A stretch of 64,000 bases of DNA from an uncultured Roseibium sp. (lineage in GTDB: Bacteria > Pseudomonadota > Alphaproteobacteria > Rhizobiales > Stappiaceae): contig NZ_OY780958.1 of assembly GCF_963675985.1 (NCBI RefSeq), positions 4,030,001 to 4,094,000 of the forward strand, written 5' to 3'. This document shows positions 17,068-25,133 of the stretch, piece after piece. Under the pieces are notes generated by a model. It was not told the origin of the DNA, made no database searches, and saw nothing but the letters and a program-made list of their open reading frames with translations. Made by a program: the position numbers and the translations under genes. The stretch's first letter is position 1; each line of letters starts with the position of its first letter.

Positions 17068-18449
17068 GAGAGGGCGCCGGATTTGCTGTCGTCGAACAAG
17101 TCGGTTTCGTTCATCAGGGTCTCGACCCAACGGGTGTTGACTGCGCCTGAGCCGAATTCCGGACGTTCGAGCAGTGTTTTCAGGAAGGGAATGGTGGTGT
17201 CAACGCCCTCGACCTCGAAGTCGGCGAGCACGTCGAGGGCCCGCCGGATGGCGGTCGGACGATCCGGCCCGCCAACGATCAGTTTGGCGAGCAGGGAGTC
17301 GTAAAATGGCGGGACATCGGATCCCGTGAAGCAATGGGTATCGATGCGGATGGAGTCACCGGATGGTTGCTGCCAGGTCCGGATATGCCCGGGAGACGGC
17401 CGGAAGTCCTCCGCCGCATTCTCGGCATTGATCCGGCACTCGATAACATGCCCCGAAAGCCGGATGTCGTCCTGGCTGACGGACAGCGCCTGCCCTCCGG
17501 CAACGCGCAGTTGCTCGCGCACGAGGTCGACGCCGGTCAGCATTTCGGTGACCGGATGCTCCACCTGAATGCGGGTGTTCATTTCAAGGAAATAAAACTC
17601 ACTAGTGTCCTGATCGAAGATGAACTCGACGGTACCGGCGTTTTCGTATCCGACACTTTGGGCCAGCGCGACGGCCGCCTTGTGCATCCGGTCGACGACG
17701 TCCGCAGGCACATGCGTGGCCGGGCCTTCCTCCACGACCTTCTGATGGCGGCGCTGCAGCGTGCAATCGCGCTCGCCGAGATGGACTACATTGCCGGCGC
17801 GATCGCCCATTACCTGGACCTCGACGTGCCGCGCGTTGCCGATGAAGCGCTCGACGTAGAGCGTTCCGTTTCCAAAAGCCGCGAGCGCTTCCGCGGACGC
17901 GGTCTCGAAGGCGGAGCGCAGATCGGCGAAATCACGCACAACCTGCATGCCGCGCCCTCCCCCGCCGGCGGCTGCCTTGAGCAGAACCGGCAGGCCCATC
18001 TCCCGGGCGGCCGCTTCCGCACTGCTGTAATCGGCGATGTCGTCGAACCCCGGAACCACGGGGACACCGGCCGCCTTGGCGCGCGCACGGGCCCGGATCT
18101 TGTCGCCCATCTCCAGGATCGTATTGGCATCGGGGCCGATGAAACGCACGCCATAGTCCGCGCAGCGCTGTGCCAGGCGGCTGTTTTCGGCGAGGAAGCC
18201 GTAACCGGGATGCACCGCATCGCACTGCGTGCCCAGGGCGGCGGCGACGATGGTGTCGATCTTCAGATAGCTCTTGTTCGACGGGCTCGGACCGATGCAG
18301 ACCGCCCGCCCGGCCATTTGTGCGGCCAGCGAATTCCGATCCGCTTCCGAGACCGCGACGACGGTCTCAATACCCTCGGCTTTGCAGGCACGGATGATGC
18401 GCACGGCAATCTCGCCGCGATTGGCAACAAGGACACGACGCAGGCTCAT
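17055..18449 (-). CDS. accC: Biotin carboxylase subunit
   Basis: The protein has 464 residues in the AccC fold: the start RRVLVANRGEIAVRIIRACK, the ATP-grasp glycine loop AAAGGGGRGM, HVEVQV, the carrier-interaction strand GERDCTLQRRHQK, and the catalytic EMNTRIQVEHPVTE. All visible catalytic residues are conserved, so it should carboxylate biotin with ATP and bicarbonate. It starts on the stop of the preceding gene (ATGA overlap). Operon context suggests a paralogue dedicated to the carboxyltransferase here, distinct from housekeeping acetyl-CoA carboxylase. Confidence 0.93.
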   Translation of the reverse strand: MSLRRVLVANRGEIAVRIIRACKAEGIETVVAVSEADRNSLAAQMAGRAVCIGPSPSNKSYLKIDTIVAAALGTQCDAVHPGYGFLAENSRLAQRCADYGVRFIGPDANTILEMGDKIRARARAKAAGVPVVPGFDDIADYSSAEAAAREMGLPVLLKAAAGGGGRGMQVVRDFADLRSAFETASAEALAAFGNGTLYVERFIGNARHVEVQVMGDRAGNVVHLGERDCTLQRRHQKVVEEGPATHVPADVVDRMHKAAVALAQSVGYENAGTVEFIFDQDTSEFYFLEMNTRIQVEHPVTEMLTGVDLVREQLRVAGGQALSVSQDDIRLSGHVIECRINAENAAEDFRPSPGHIRTWQQPSGDSIRIDTHCFTGSDVPPFYDSLLAKLIVGGPDRPTAIRRALDVLADFEVEGVDTTIPFLKTLLERPEFGSGAVNTRWVETLMNETDLFDDSKSGALSCNN

Positions 18450-18874
18450 ACCGTTCTCCGCATCTTATCCGCCTCATCCAGCCTCAAGCGAAGCAGCGGC
18501 TGGCGATATTCCACAAAGGCACCGTCTTCGACATCGATACGGCTCACCGTGCCACAGGTTCCGGCCTTCACCTCGACACTCTCATCCAGAACCGTAATCG
18601 TGCCGATCACCGTTTCCGGCTTGAGTTGTGCCGATGCGAGCGATGCCGGGGACGATCCGTCGGCAAAGCGAAACGTGCCGAGAAGGTCGGCAGACACGAT
18701 GGCCGTGCGGCTCTCGTCGATCTCGTGCGTGACCGCCTCTGCCGCGCGCTCCACCTCGCCGTCCTGAATTGCGAGACGGACCGTTTCGGTGCGCAGATCG
18801 AGACGGGTGAAGCGGGACGTGCGGAAACCCGCCACGATCTCTGCCAGATCCGCTTCTGCGAATTCGGGATACAT
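18446..18874 (-). CDS. Biotinyl/lipoyl-like domain protein lacking the attachment lysine
   Basis: The protein has 142 residues. The C-terminal half looks like a biotinyl/lipoyl domain (GTITVLDESVEVKAGTCG, then VSRIDVEDGAFVEYRQPLLRL), but the hairpin that normally holds MKM reads DESVE, so it cannot be biotinylated there. The N-terminal half (FAEADLAEIVAGFRTSRFTRLDLRTETVRLAI) resembles the helix-strand start of AccB. It probably acts as a structural or docking subunit of the carboxylase complex. It is translationally coupled to the biotin carboxylase gene. Function is unknown. Confidence 0.7.
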   Translation of the reverse strand: MYPEFAEADLAEIVAGFRTSRFTRLDLRTETVRLAIQDGEVERAAEAVTHEIDESRTAIVSADLLGTFRFADGSSPASLASAQLKPETVIGTITVLDESVEVKAGTCGTVSRIDVEDGAFVEYRQPLLRLRLDEADKMRRTV

Positions 18875-18888
18875 GTACGGCGGTCTCC

Positions 18889-19953
18889 CTAGACGAGAAT
18901 TTCGCCGTCGCGGGCGACCGTGTGCTTTCCGTCGACAACCATGGTCACGCGGTCGGCAATGCCTTCCAGACGCAACTTGCTGGTCACGAGACCGCGATCC
19001 GCGCCATGGCCGATACCGAAATGCATGGCGCCGTAGCGTTTCTTTTCACTGCGCATGTTGCCGGTGAAAGGCGGGCACTGCTTGTTCGTGCCGATCGAGA
19101 TTTCGCCGCCGGTGACCCAGGAGTTCTCGTCGCCGTAGCGTTTCAGGTAATCGCGGATCATGCGCGCCTCATGTCCGCCGGTGATATCCACCACGCGTCC
19201 GTTCTCGACGTGCACGCTGACCGGTTCGGACCAGCGGCCGGCCGGATATTGCCCCGTCTCGTCCCAGACGACGACGCCGTTCGCCGTTCCGGGCGCCGGC
19301 TCGACATGGAACTCGCCAAACGGCCAGGTTCCCGGGCTCAACCCGAAGCGGCCTGTCTGCGGGTCGCGCTCGAAGGGCACCGCCCCCCAGCGTTTCGCCA
19401 AAGCACCTTCCGGATATCCGGTGATGTCCGCGGTCAGGTCCGTACCGGCCTTCGTGGTGACACGCACTTCCTTGCCGGCATCGAAGATTTCACCGATCCG
19501 GCGCTGGAGATCGCACATCTCGAGCACGTCTTCCTCGGTCGAGGACCCGCCCCCGTCGATCAGGATCTCCTGGTTCATTTCTTCCCAGAGCCAGATCGGC
19601 GTCTTGCCTTTCGCTCCGCCTTCGGAACGGATGGCGCGCAGACCGGGCGTGCCGCTGTTGAGGGCGGTCGTCGTCAATGCGATCACGACGTCCGCCTCCT
19701 TGGCAGCGCCAACGGCAAGCGGAGACGGGTCGGCGCAGTGGTAGGCGCGCTTGGGATACAGGCACAGGCACGGCTCGGCATCGCGGGCATGGAGGAAGCC
19801 CATCATCGCCTGCCAGATCAGGGGATCCATCTGATCGTCGGTGAAGATCGCGAACTTGTCGCCCGCCCTTACATTCCGGAAAGGATATTCCAACGACTTC
19901 ATCAACGACACGAGACGCGTTGCCGGCGTCCCGTAGCGAGAGATCATTTCCAT
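18889..19953 (-). CDS. M29 aminopeptidase / NicX-like metalloenzyme homologue
   Basis: A 354-residue protein resembling the M29 leucyl aminopeptidase / 2,5-dihydroxypyridine 5,6-dioxygenase (NicX) fold. It shows GDKFAIFTDDQMDPLIWQAMMG near the N-terminus, ADVVIALTTTALNSGTPGLR, and MHFGIGHGADRG near the C-terminus. In NicX the iron site includes an H-x-D motif after this block; here the matching position appears to read R-L-E (SKLRLEGI), so metal binding may differ. It is the first gene of the TRAP/carboxylase operon, 14 bases before the next. That makes it a probable catabolic enzyme acting on the imported compound or its carboxylated product. The precise reaction is unknown. Confidence 0.7.
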   Translation of the reverse strand: MEMISRYGTPATRLVSLMKSLEYPFRNVRAGDKFAIFTDDQMDPLIWQAMMGFLHARDAEPCLCLYPKRAYHCADPSPLAVGAAKEADVVIALTTTALNSGTPGLRAIRSEGGAKGKTPIWLWEEMNQEILIDGGGSSTEEDVLEMCDLQRRIGEIFDAGKEVRVTTKAGTDLTADITGYPEGALAKRWGAVPFERDPQTGRFGLSPGTWPFGEFHVEPAPGTANGVVVWDETGQYPAGRWSEPVSVHVENGRVVDITGGHEARMIRDYLKRYGDENSWVTGGEISIGTNKQCPPFTGNMRSEKKRYGAMHFGIGHGADRGLVTSKLRLEGIADRVTMVVDGKHTVARDGEILV

Positions 19954-20431
19954 TCTTGCCTTCCTCCCATCGGGGCCACTGACGGCTTCTTCAGATTGAA
20001 GGAGACGTTAAGCGGCGCTCGAGAGAGCGACAAACCAGAAATAAAAATGGGGTGATTAGAAAAATTCATCGCCCCAGTCTGGGGGAAGCAATGGAGATCA
20101 TTACACGGCCATACTCGATGCTCCAGCCCCGATCCGGGAGCCTGAATCGCGTTTCACAGCATCGCCAAGCGTTGTACTCGGATCGCCGACGCATGATGCA
20201 TCGCGGGAATTCATGCAGGGGCCGCATTCCAAGATTGCGTCTGGTCCTGCCGACCAGAACGAACTCGACGTGACCTTCCATGTTCAGTGCAGCTGCCACG
20301 ATACCGGCATCCAGGCCGTATCATCGGCAGGGATTGGCTTGTGCCCGGCCGCACCGGCAACCATCCCTGACAGTGACAGGTAGCCGAACAGTTTTATTGT
20401 TTTTTCCGGATCACAGGCATTCCTCGCGCAA
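19954..20431. other. Intergenic region upstream of the carboxylase operon
   Basis: No gene is supported in these 478 bases. Open frames here are short and without family resemblance or ribosome sites. The part nearest 19953 should hold the promoter of the eight-gene carboxylase/TRAP operon, with an AGGAAGG ribosome site just before its first ATG. Confidence 0.5.
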
Positions 20432-21154
20432 TTACGCCCCGCCACAATAGTGTTGGGTATCGCCCAGGATCCAGTCCGAGTTCGTTTCCAGGTCCAGCGT
20501 GTAATATTCGCGGCCACGGGTGTCCCCGTCCGGGCAGTCGTAGGGAACACTCATCAGGCAGATGACGACAGGCTGGCCAGGCTTGACGTCGTAGAGACCG
20601 TCGCGGTCGTAGGAGACCTGGGCCAACCCGTTTGCATAGGAGATGGCGGTGCCGAAGTCCGCGTTGTCGTAGGAAGCCGGCTCGCCGAAGCGGGTGGTGA
20701 CGGCTTCGATGCGTGTCAGGGTACATTCGCCGGGGAACCGAGGCTCCCGCGTACCGGCCCCTCGTGCGGCCACTCCTGCCGCCTTGAACCCGGTCAGGGC
20801 CTTTGCGTAACTGGCAAGCCAGGGCAAAGTGCTACCGTTGCCTTCCGGAGACGCGTAGGTGGACAGCATCCGCACCTGGATCGCGGCGATGCAGGCCCGG
20901 TCGCTACCGCACCGGGTCCGGTCGCTCAGGAAACTGCGGGCGACCTGGCGCTTGGGCTGAAACGCGCCCTGGTAGCGCTCATAGGCCTGGGCGATGATCC
21001 GGTCCGCCGCAGACAAAAGCGGGTCATTGCAGATGGCGATCTCGTCCGGTTGCCTCGCCTTCACGCAATTATAGGATGGCTGGGCGAAGGCCGCTCCGGT
21101 CAGGCCGAGGCAAGCAGCCAGGCACAGGATCGATTTCCATAAAATCGTTTTCAC
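20432..21154 (-). CDS. Secreted LprI-like protein
   Basis: The protein has 240 residues, started by GTG at 21154 with a GGGGGT ribosome site. A signal peptide (SILCLAACLGLTGAAFAQ) is followed by a cysteine-containing domain of the LprI/DUF1311 type. Its pattern is YNCVKARQPDEIAICNDPLLSAADRIIAQAYERY, then RSFLSDRTRCGSDRACI. LprI-like proteins are periplasmic and some inhibit lysozyme. A second domain ends in a Cys-rich tail (YDCPDGDTRG, HYCGGA). It is monocistronic. Just upstream, at 21155-21251, a short frame beginning MPDIVNASKGEKPIRVACSNTM looks like a leftover start of a binding protein. Confidence 0.75.
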   Translation of the reverse strand: MKTILWKSILCLAACLGLTGAAFAQPSYNCVKARQPDEIAICNDPLLSAADRIIAQAYERYQGAFQPKRQVARSFLSDRTRCGSDRACIAAIQVRMLSTYASPEGNGSTLPWLASYAKALTGFKAAGVAARGAGTREPRFPGECTLTRIEAVTTRFGEPASYDNADFGTAISYANGLAQVSYDRDGLYDVKPGQPVVICLMSVPYDCPDGDTRGREYYTLDLETNSDWILGDTQHYCGGA

Positions 21155-21274
21155 GAGACACCCCCTTCAAAATCGCGTTGGCGGACATTGTGTTGCTGCA
21201 GGCCACACGGATCGGTTTTTCGCCCTTGCTGGCGTTGACAATATCCGGCATGTCGCCCTCCTCTCAATCGGGGT

Positions 21275-22162
21275 TTATACGACACCGGCCTCGCTCAGGA
21301 TCCATCGGCGAAAGGCGGCAACCTTCGGCACGGTCAGTCTGTCAGGCCGCGTGACGACGAAATATTTTGCTTTTGTCGGAACAGGCGCGTCGACGGCGAT
21401 CATGATGGTGCCGGCGGCCAGAGCATGAGCGGCATAGACATCGCGCACGACAGCCAGACCCTGGCCGGCCTTGGCCCCCTGGATCAAAAGCGCATCGTCG
21501 GCGTAGCTCGGACCCTTGGACGCGTTGCGGGCCGGCTTGATGCCATTTGCTTCAAGCCAGGTCGACCAGTCCACCCGGTCGCGATCCTGCAGGAGCGGGT
21601 AGCGAAGACAGTCGGCCGGGGCTTTCAAGGGACCGTCGATCAGCAGCGACGGGCTGCCGATCGCCACGAGCTGTGGCCTGAGCAGCAAGGCGGCATCGAG
21701 GCCCGGATAGTCGCCGGACCCGTGGCGCAGCGCGATATCGACCTTGCCGCTTGTCATGTCCGCGAGCTGCACGGAGGTGTCCACCCGGATCTCGATTTCC
21801 GGATGCTGAGCGGCGAACCGGCCGAGACGCGGCGTCAGCCAGCACGCGGCAAAGGACGGCGTCGTGCTGACAACCAGCGAACGCGGGCCCGGACGGCGTT
21901 CGTCGAAGGTCTGCACCGCCGCGTCGATCAGCTCGAAGCCCGGCGCGATCCTGGCGAACAGCCGCAGTCCGTGGGAGGACAGCTTCACCTCTCGGTTTCC
22001 GCGTTCGAGCAGCGGGACGCCGAAACGCGCTTCCAGCACCTTGACCTGCTGGCTCACGGCTCCGGGCGTCACGTTCAGTTCCTGCGCCGCGTGCTTGATG
22101 CTGCCTTGCCGGCCAACCTCGACGAAGGTGCGCAGTGCGCTGAAGGAAACAGGGGAGGTCAT
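21275..22162 (-). CDS. LysR-family regulator divergent from an MFS transporter
   Basis: The protein has 295 residues: an N-terminal helix-turn-helix (ALRTFVEVGRQGSIKHAAQELNVTPGAVSQQVKVLE) and a GcvA-type effector domain (DIALRHGSGDYPGLDAALL). It is transcribed away from the MFS gene, with a 19-base palindrome in the 68-base gap. This is the classic layout of an autoregulated LysR controlling the divergent transporter. The ligand is unknown. Confidence 0.88.
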   Translation of the reverse strand: MTSPVSFSALRTFVEVGRQGSIKHAAQELNVTPGAVSQQVKVLEARFGVPLLERGNREVKLSSHGLRLFARIAPGFELIDAAVQTFDERRPGPRSLVVSTTPSFAACWLTPRLGRFAAQHPEIEIRVDTSVQLADMTSGKVDIALRHGSGDYPGLDAALLLRPQLVAIGSPSLLIDGPLKAPADCLRYPLLQDRDRVDWSTWLEANGIKPARNASKGPSYADDALLIQGAKAGQGLAVVRDVYAAHALAAGTIMIAVDAPVPTKAKYFVVTRPDRLTVPKVAAFRRWILSEAGVV

Positions 22163-22169
22163 GGTCTTC

Positions 22170-22188
22170 AGTTTAGTTCAACTAAACT
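22170..22188. promoter_or_regulatory. Perfect palindromic LysR-type operator
   Basis: AGTTTAGTT, a central C, then AACTAAACT: a perfect 19-base inverted repeat. It lies eight bases from the LysR start codon in the divergent promoter region of the LysR and MFS genes. Symmetry, length and position fit the operator of this regulator. Confidence 0.65.
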
Positions 22189-22230
22189 ATTCGACAAGAG
22201 AAATGATTTGCACCTACCGGGCCGGACTGT

Positions 22231-23412
22231 ATGCCTGCCGACATGCAAACACCTCACGCCCGATCCGAACACTTGGCGCCCGCCCTTGTCCGCCTTCTTG
22301 CGGTCGGGGCAGGTGCCGCCGTCGCAAACAGTTATTACAATCAGGCCTTTGTCGGTTATCTCGCCGCCGACTTCGGTCTGGCGGCTGGAGCCGCGGCCAT
22401 CGTGCCGGTCCTGACCCAAGGCGGCAACGCGCTCGGCGTGCTGTTCCTGGCGCCGCTCGGCGATCGGCTGGAACGCAAGTCCCTCATTCTCGCAACGATC
22501 GGCGCCCTGGTGATCGCACTGATCGGCGGCGGCATTGCGCCCGGCTTTGCATGGCTTGCGCTGGCCAGCCTGGCCGTCGGCCTGTTCGCCACGGTCGCGC
22601 AGCAGATCGTTCCCCTTGCCGTGCACCTGGCCCCACCCACGGGGCGCGGACGCGTTCTCGGCACGGTCACGGGTGGCATCCTGATCGGCATCCTGCTCGC
22701 CCGAACCATCAGCGGCGCGATCTCGGACCTCTGGGGCTGGCCTTATGTGTTCTGGTTCGCGGCGATGCTGATGATCATCATCGGCGCGGCGCTGGCCGTC
22801 TGGCTACCCCGCGTCCCGCCGACGACCGACATGAGCTATCCGCGCCTGCTCGGTTCCTTGTGGACACTGGTGCGCACGCACCGCGTTCTTCGGCGGGCGG
22901 TCGCGGTGCAGTTCCTGATCTTTGCCGCCTTTATCGGGTTTTGGTCGACCCTCGCCCTGGTGCTGGCGGAACCGCCCTATCGGCTTGGCGGCACCGCGGT
23001 CGGCCTTCTGGCGCTCGTCGGTGTGGCCGGCGCGCTCGCGGCGCCGATTGCCGGTAGCTTCGCGGACCGGCGCGGGCCGGCCGTGGTCGTCTCGGTCGGC
23101 GCAGGCCTCGTCGTGCTCGCCTTCGTCCTCTTCGGGCTTTGGCAAGGCTCTCTCATCGGCCTGGTCGTCGGCATCCTGGTGATGGACCTTGCGGTCCAGT
23201 CCTCGCAGGTCGCCAACCAGACGCGCGTCTATGCGCTCGACCCGACCGCCCGCAGCCGGCTCAACACCGTGTTCATGGCAACCATGCTGCTTGGCGGCGC
23301 GGTCGGGGCGGGGCTTGGCGGCGCCGCCTTTTCCGCCTGGGGCTGGAGCGGCACATGCGCGTTCGGCGCGATCTCCAGCGCCCTGGCGCTCGGGCTGTCG
23401 CTGAGATCCTAG
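22231..23412 (+). CDS. Major facilitator superfamily transporter
   Basis: A 393-residue protein with about 12 membrane helices and the MFS loop motif LAPLGDRLERKSLI between helices 2 and 3. An ATG four codons in (22243) is an alternative start. It is proton-driven export or import of a small molecule by family; the subgroup resembles drug or metabolite efflux permeases. It is divergent from the LysR gene, which probably controls it in response to its substrate. Confidence 0.85.
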   Translation: MPADMQTPHARSEHLAPALVRLLAVGAGAAVANSYYNQAFVGYLAADFGLAAGAAAIVPVLTQGGNALGVLFLAPLGDRLERKSLILATIGALVIALIGGGIAPGFAWLALASLAVGLFATVAQQIVPLAVHLAPPTGRGRVLGTVTGGILIGILLARTISGAISDLWGWPYVFWFAAMLMIIIGAALAVWLPRVPPTTDMSYPRLLGSLWTLVRTHRVLRRAVAVQFLIFAAFIGFWSTLALVLAEPPYRLGGTAVGLLALVGVAGALAAPIAGSFADRRGPAVVVSVGAGLVVLAFVLFGLWQGSLIGLVVGILVMDLAVQSSQVANQTRVYALDPTARSRLNTVFMATMLLGGAVGAGLGGAAFSAWGWSGTCAFGAISSALALGLSLRS

Positions 23413-23457
23413 AGCGTCTCGCGGTCAAGTGGCGCAATTCAAACGCGACACGCTCTA
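23410..23457 (+). terminator. Hairpin terminator after the MFS gene
   Basis: A 14-base stem (23410-23423 with 23444-23457, one mismatch; arms TAGAGCGTCTCGCG and CGCGACACGCTCTA) starts at the MFS stop codon itself and is followed by AAAA. Its place between two convergent genes suggests a bidirectional terminator. The arm sequence resembles dispersed repeats of related genomes. Confidence 0.6.
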
Positions 23458-23470
23458 AAATACTCTCAGA

Positions 23471-24994
23471 TCAGGAGCCTGTCGGCAGCATCGAGCCGGT
23501 CTCCACATAACGCTGATGCCAGGACAGCGCTTCGCTCAGGATGTTCGGCGCGTGCTGCCCGAAGGATGTCCGCCGGGCTCGGTCGTAATAGTCCTGAAGC
23601 ATGGGACGATAGGTCGGATGGGCGCAGTTGGCGATGATCGTCTCCGCCCGCTGTTTCGGGCTCAACCCCCGAAGATCGGCGATGCCCTGTTCGGTCACGA
23701 TCACCTGCACATCCTGGCTGGCGTGATCGACGTGGGAGGCCTGGGGCACGATGGCGGAGATCTTGCCGCCCTTGGCGGTCGACGGCGTCATGAAGATCGA
23801 GACATAGGCGTTGCGCGCGAAATCCCCCGAGCCGCCGATCCCGTTCTGGATCCGCGAACCCATGACATGAGTGGAGTTCACATTGCCGTAAATGTCGGCC
23901 TCGATCAGACCGTTCATGGCAAGGCACCCGAGCCGGCGGACGAGTTCGGGGTGGTTGGAAATCTCCTGCGGGCGCAGGATCAGCTTGTCCCTGAAGTGCG
24001 AGGCCTCCCGGTTGAAGCGTTCCGCCGCATCGGGGCTGAGCGAGAAGGCGGTCGCCGATGCCATGCGCAGCTTGCCGGCTTCCAGCAGATCGAGCATCCC
24101 GTCCTGGATCACCTCGGTATAGGCGGTCATGTTGCTGAAAGGCGCATCCATCAGGCCGGCCAGCACCGCGTTGGTGACATTGCCCACGCCCGACTGCAGC
24201 GGCAGCAGCTCTTGCGGCAACCGGCCGACCTTCACCTCATGGGCGAAGAAATCCAGCAGATGCCCCGCAATGGCGGTGGCCACGTCGTCGGGATCGGCGA
24301 AGGGCAGGTTGCGGTCGGGCGCATCGGTCTCGACGATGGCAACGATCTTGTCCGGATCGACCTGGAAATGCGCCTGGCCGATCCGGTCGTCCGGGCGCTC
24401 CAGCGGGATCGGCTTGCGGTGCGGCGGCAGGGCCGTGCCGTAATAGATGTCGTGCATCCCGTTCAGCGCTTCGCTCTGCCAGCTGTTCACCTCCAGAATG
24501 ATCTGTTTCGCCTGATCCAGCCAGGTCTTGTTGTTGCCGATCGAGGAGGACGGGATCAGGGACCCATCCGGGGTGATGCCGGAAATCTCGACGACCGCGG
24601 TGTCGAGCGGGCCGAGAAACCCCTGCCATGCCATCGGAGCGACCTGGCTCAGATGCATATCGAAATAGTGCATCTCGCCGTTATTGATCTTTTCGCGGGC
24701 AACCGGATCTGAATTGTAGGGCAGACGGAATTCGATGCCATCCGCCTTGGCCAGTGCCCCGTCGAGCTCTGGCCCCGTCGACGCCCCCGTCCAGATCCTC
24801 ACGCGAAACGGATTGCCCGCCGCATGTTCGTCCTCGATCCGCCGCGCCAGAGCCATCGGCACGGATTTCGGATAGCCGGAACCGGTGAATCCGCTCATCC
24901 CGATCGTCGTGGAAGGTTGGATGAGCGCGGCGGCATCCTCTGCACTCATGATCCGCGCGCGTAAGCTCTGATTCTGAATTCGGGTACTCGTCAC
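23471..24994 (-). CDS. Acetyl-CoA hydrolase / succinyl-CoA:acyl CoA-transferase family protein
   Basis: The protein has 507 residues from the GTG at 24994, preceded by AAAGGA. It belongs to the Ach1/Cat1/AarC family, with GMSGFTGSGYPKSVP near the N-terminus and the active-site Glu in YTEVIQDG. Also present are GVGNVTNAVLAG and NGIGGSGDFARNAY. Members move CoA between succinate and acetate or propionate. It lies 139 bases after gbcB on the same strand and close to the methylcitrate genes. Either acetate formation or detoxifying propionyl-CoA by CoA transfer to succinate would fit; the substrate cannot be read from sequence. Confidence 0.88.
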   Translation of the reverse strand: MTSTRIQNQSLRARIMSAEDAAALIQPSTTIGMSGFTGSGYPKSVPMALARRIEDEHAAGNPFRVRIWTGASTGPELDGALAKADGIEFRLPYNSDPVAREKINNGEMHYFDMHLSQVAPMAWQGFLGPLDTAVVEISGITPDGSLIPSSSIGNNKTWLDQAKQIILEVNSWQSEALNGMHDIYYGTALPPHRKPIPLERPDDRIGQAHFQVDPDKIVAIVETDAPDRNLPFADPDDVATAIAGHLLDFFAHEVKVGRLPQELLPLQSGVGNVTNAVLAGLMDAPFSNMTAYTEVIQDGMLDLLEAGKLRMASATAFSLSPDAAERFNREASHFRDKLILRPQEISNHPELVRRLGCLAMNGLIEADIYGNVNSTHVMGSRIQNGIGGSGDFARNAYVSIFMTPSTAKGGKISAIVPQASHVDHASQDVQVIVTEQGIADLRGLSPKQRAETIIANCAHPTYRPMLQDYYDRARRTSFGQHAPNILSEALSWHQRYVETGSMLPTGS

Positions 24995-25133
24995 GATCCT
25001 TTTGCCTCTGCGATATGGCGTTGATCGGCCGGTTGAACCGGCCCTGATGCAACCGACCATAGCATTGCGGAGATGTCCGGTGACATCTGCCAAGCTGACA
25101 CAGGCAACCAGAGCGGAGCCGATCGGAGATCCG

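Noticed and set aside
17334..18767. 477-codon plus-strand frame opposite the biotin carboxylase
   Set aside because: It is antisense to a conserved gene with full ATP-grasp motifs; the product is low-complexity and unrecognisable.
21069..21251. Frame starting MPDIVNASKGEKPIRVACSNTM
   Set aside because: The first 35 residues hint at a binding-protein start, but the frame soon runs into the LprI-like gene in another frame; probably a remnant or chance.
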